From Candidatus Aenigmatarchaeota archaeon (lineage in GTDB: Archaea; Aenigmatarchaeota; Aenigmatarchaeia; JACPZZ01), in contig JACQNY010000041.1 of the NCBI GenBank assembly GCA_016202795.1, forward strand, positions 1 to 5,897: a DNA stretch of 5,897 nucleotides, in the 5' to 3' direction. The notes beneath the pieces are model-generated. The model saw only the letters and a list, made by a program, of their open reading frames with translations. It was not told the DNA's origin and made no database searches. The translations under genes and the position numbers were made by a program. Shown here piece by piece: positions 5,223 through 5,897 of the stretch (position 1 is the first letter of the stretch; each line of letters starts with the position of its first letter).

Positions 5223-5254
5223 GTATCGGAACTCGTTTCTTCGTATCGGAACTC
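5223..5254 (+). repeat. 12-bp direct repeat with 20-nt period after cmk
   Basis: gtatcggaactc occurs at 5223-5234 and again, identical, at 5243-5254. Both are followed by a gttt run (5235-5238 and 5256-5259). The period is 20 nt, as for the repeat at 17-50. The stretch lies between the cmk TAG and the ribosome site at 5300-5304, consistent with noncoding DNA upstream of the small gene. Its complement shares ccgataca with the dyad at 1848-1882. Function unknown. Confidence 0.65.
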
Positions 5255-5298
5255 CGTTTAATCGAAAATCGGATTATCACGGCCGCACAATCTAACTT

Positions 5299-5305
5299 AG
5301 GTGAT
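5299..5305 (+). promoter_or_regulatory. Ribosome binding site deciding the start of the 41-aa gene
   Basis: AGGTGAT is a near-ideal archaeal Shine-Dalgarno sequence and lies 3-4 nt before the ATG at 5309. It favours this ATG over the upstream in-frame ATG at 5219, which abuts the cmk stop and has no such site. Confidence 0.6.
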
Positions 5306-5308
5306 AAA

Positions 5309-5434
5309 ATGATAAGCGAAATTGAGCAGTTTTTAATTCGGATTGCGGTAAAGGCCAAGGAGGCTGAAATAAACGAGTTTCTGAACAGGCCCAGCTTGAA
5401 AGCAGCCCAGGAAATAAGCGCAGGAAAAGACTGA
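5309..5434 (+). CDS. Hypothetical 41-aa protein, mostly helical
   Basis: I do not recognise this small protein. From ATG 5309 it is 41 aa: ISEIEQFLIRIAVKAKEAEI (2-21) makes an amphipathic helix with alternating acidic, basic and hydrophobic residues, followed by NEFLNRPSLKAAQEISAGKD. There is no signal peptide, cysteine pair or membrane segment. The strong AGGTGAT ribosome site supports it being translated. The same frame is open back to ATG 5219, directly after the cmk TAG, giving 71 aa, but that extra part overlaps a 12-bp direct repeat and reads as noncoding. The gene probably shares the cmk transcript. It may be a short accessory or regulatory peptide; function unknown. Confidence 0.5.
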   Translation: MISEIEQFLIRIAVKAKEAEINEFLNRPSLKAAQEISAGKD

Positions 5435-5526
5435 AAAAGAATGGATAAGAAATTTGCATTTATAAAGAGCCTTTCAGACCCCTGCTCATAGCCAATGATT
5501 TGTCAGCTATTTAAAAAAGCTTGTTT
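5435..5526. other. Convergent gap with a stray TATA-like octamer
   Basis: This AT-rich stretch lies between the 3' ends of the 41-aa gene and the PRC-barrel gene. It contains TTTATAAA (5459-5466), which could initiate a short plus-strand transcript from about 5488 running toward the T-tract at 5524-5528. I see no convincing RNA fold, box C/D set or ORF here. Confidence 0.4.
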
Positions 5527-5529
5527 TTA
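5509..5529. terminator. Bidirectional poly-T terminator between convergent genes
   Basis: On the plus strand the A-run at 5511-5517 is followed by gcttg and a T5 tract (5524-5528). On the minus strand, the reverse of the A-run provides a T-run 10-17 nt after the PRC-barrel stop. Archaeal RNA polymerase terminates at such U-tracts, so both converging genes could end here. The adjoining A5/T5 arms can also pair weakly. Confidence 0.5.
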
Positions 5530-5832
5530 CTCTGGCAATGTAGCATCAGAAGCGGACGCTTCCTCGGTCATGTCGTTTGTCGGCGCGGTTATGTGCTTGA
5601 TAACAACAACATCGCCTACAGCTTGAACCATCGGAAACGGAACAATAACGCCGCGCTTGCCACCCACGATCTGGGCCAAATAAGAACCCTTAATAGCCTC
5701 AATAACAACAGCGCGAATCTTGTACTTTGTCAGGTCAAATTCAAGGTCTGATATCTTGCCACAATAAGCGCCCTTATCGGTAAAAACATCCTTCCCGAAA
5801 ACTTCAGAAACATCTTTTACGTTGATTGGCAT
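5527..5832 (-). CDS. PRC-barrel domain protein
   Basis: The 101-aa protein is a single archaeal PRC-barrel with the usual order: DVSEVFGKDVFTDKGAYCGKISDLEFDL (7-34), KIRAVVIEAI (38-47), GGKRGVIVPFPMVQAVGDVVVIK (57-79), then a low-complexity acidic tail rich in Thr, Glu, Ala and Ser (82-101). PRC-barrels are small all-beta domains in RNA-processing and cytoplasmic adaptor proteins. In haloarchaea, PRC-barrel proteins (CdpB1/CdpB2) act with FtsZ/SepF in cell division. Whether this one does so cannot be read from the sequence, and no cell-division gene is in the window. The ATG at 5832 is supported by AGGTGG (5842-5837), about 4-5 nt upstream. It is transcribed toward the 41-aa gene and ends at a shared T-tract. 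Confidence 0.85.
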   Translation of the reverse strand: MPINVKDVSEVFGKDVFTDKGAYCGKISDLEFDLTKYKIRAVVIEAIKGSYLAQIVGGKRGVIVPFPMVQAVGDVVVIKHITAPTNDMTEEASASDATLPE

Positions 5833-5865
5833 TAATCCACCTGTTAATTGTATTATTCTAAAAGG

Positions 5866-5895
5866 ATATTTATTCGTACAAATATAAAGCTTTTG
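5866..5895 (-). promoter_or_regulatory. Promoter of the PRC-barrel gene
   Basis: The minus strand reads CAAAAGC-TTTATATT (5895-5881), a good BRE plus TATA box. It would start transcription near 5858 and give a leader of about 26 nt that includes the AGGTGG ribosome site. A second, weaker TATA-like AATAAATAT sits at 5874-5866 and would start near 5843, leaving almost no room for the ribosome site. The distal box is preferred. Confidence 0.55.
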
Positions 5896-5897
5896 CG

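Noticed and set aside
5219..5434. Amber readthrough extending Cmk into the in-frame 71-codon ORF (or pyrrolysine-type TAG)
   Set aside because: Cmk is already full length at the TAG, the following stretch holds direct repeats and a ribosome site for an internal ATG, and nothing like a PYLIS element or catalytic context is seen.
5488..5530. Small RNA or box C/D RNA in the convergent gap
   Set aside because: CTGA-like boxes occur on the minus strand but no matching C box (RTGATGA) is present at the right spacing, and the candidate transcript from the 5459-5466 TATA would be only about 40 nt.

Overview
The window is a gene-dense stretch of an archaeal chromosome. The evidence is a PCNA-type sliding clamp, a DUF655 protein followed by a KsgA/Dim1 rRNA methylase (a common archaeal pairing), an archaeal-type CMP kinase, a CTP-dependent lipid-kinase family membrane protein, an archaeal PRC-barrel protein, TATA/BRE-like promoters and GGTG-type ribosome binding sites. 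Base composition is moderate. Short intergenic gaps and overlapping genes would suit a compact euryarchaeal or DPANN-type genome, but the sequence alone does not let me name a lineage.

Layout. Positions 1-68 hold a repeat/palindrome element downstream of pcn. On the minus strand, 1146 to 69 is a two-gene unit: a small OB-fold protein and the PCNA clamp, overlapping by 8 nt. A 95-nt promoter region with a palindromic TATA box separates it from a plus-strand unit: DUF655 (1242-1796), a 105-nt structured gap, ksgA (1902-2726) and a one-domain alkylguanine-alkyltransferase-like protein (2710-3024). The last gene runs tail-to-tail into a minus-strand DGK1/SEC59/VTE5-type lipid kinase (3586-2981), with a 44-nt coding overlap. 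An 81-nt divergent region then feeds the lipid kinase on one side and a plus-strand unit on the other: an endonuclease IV-like TIM barrel (3668-4603), cmk (start probably 4655, end 5218) and a probable 41-aa protein (5309-5434). The right end is a convergent gap (5435-5526) and a PRC-barrel protein (5832-5527, minus).

Genes in context. Much of the window is nucleic-acid maintenance: clamp, OB-fold protein, alkyltransferase-like protein, endonuclease IV-like protein, rRNA methylase and CMP kinase. Two of the apparent DNA-repair genes have altered active sites. The endonuclease IV-like protein has lost most of the zinc ligands of its family, and the alkyltransferase keeps its cysteine but has changed the His and Glu of the relay.

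The least explained signal is a repeat, core ACTGAAGCATAYCG. It occurs downstream of pcn (tandem, 20-nt period) and again between DUF655 and ksgA, in the same orientation relative to the upstream gene each time. It forms a dyad with a 10-nt centre and one compensatory base-pair change between copies. A second, partly similar 20-nt-period direct repeat follows cmk. I see no CRISPR array, tRNA, rRNA or transposase gene.
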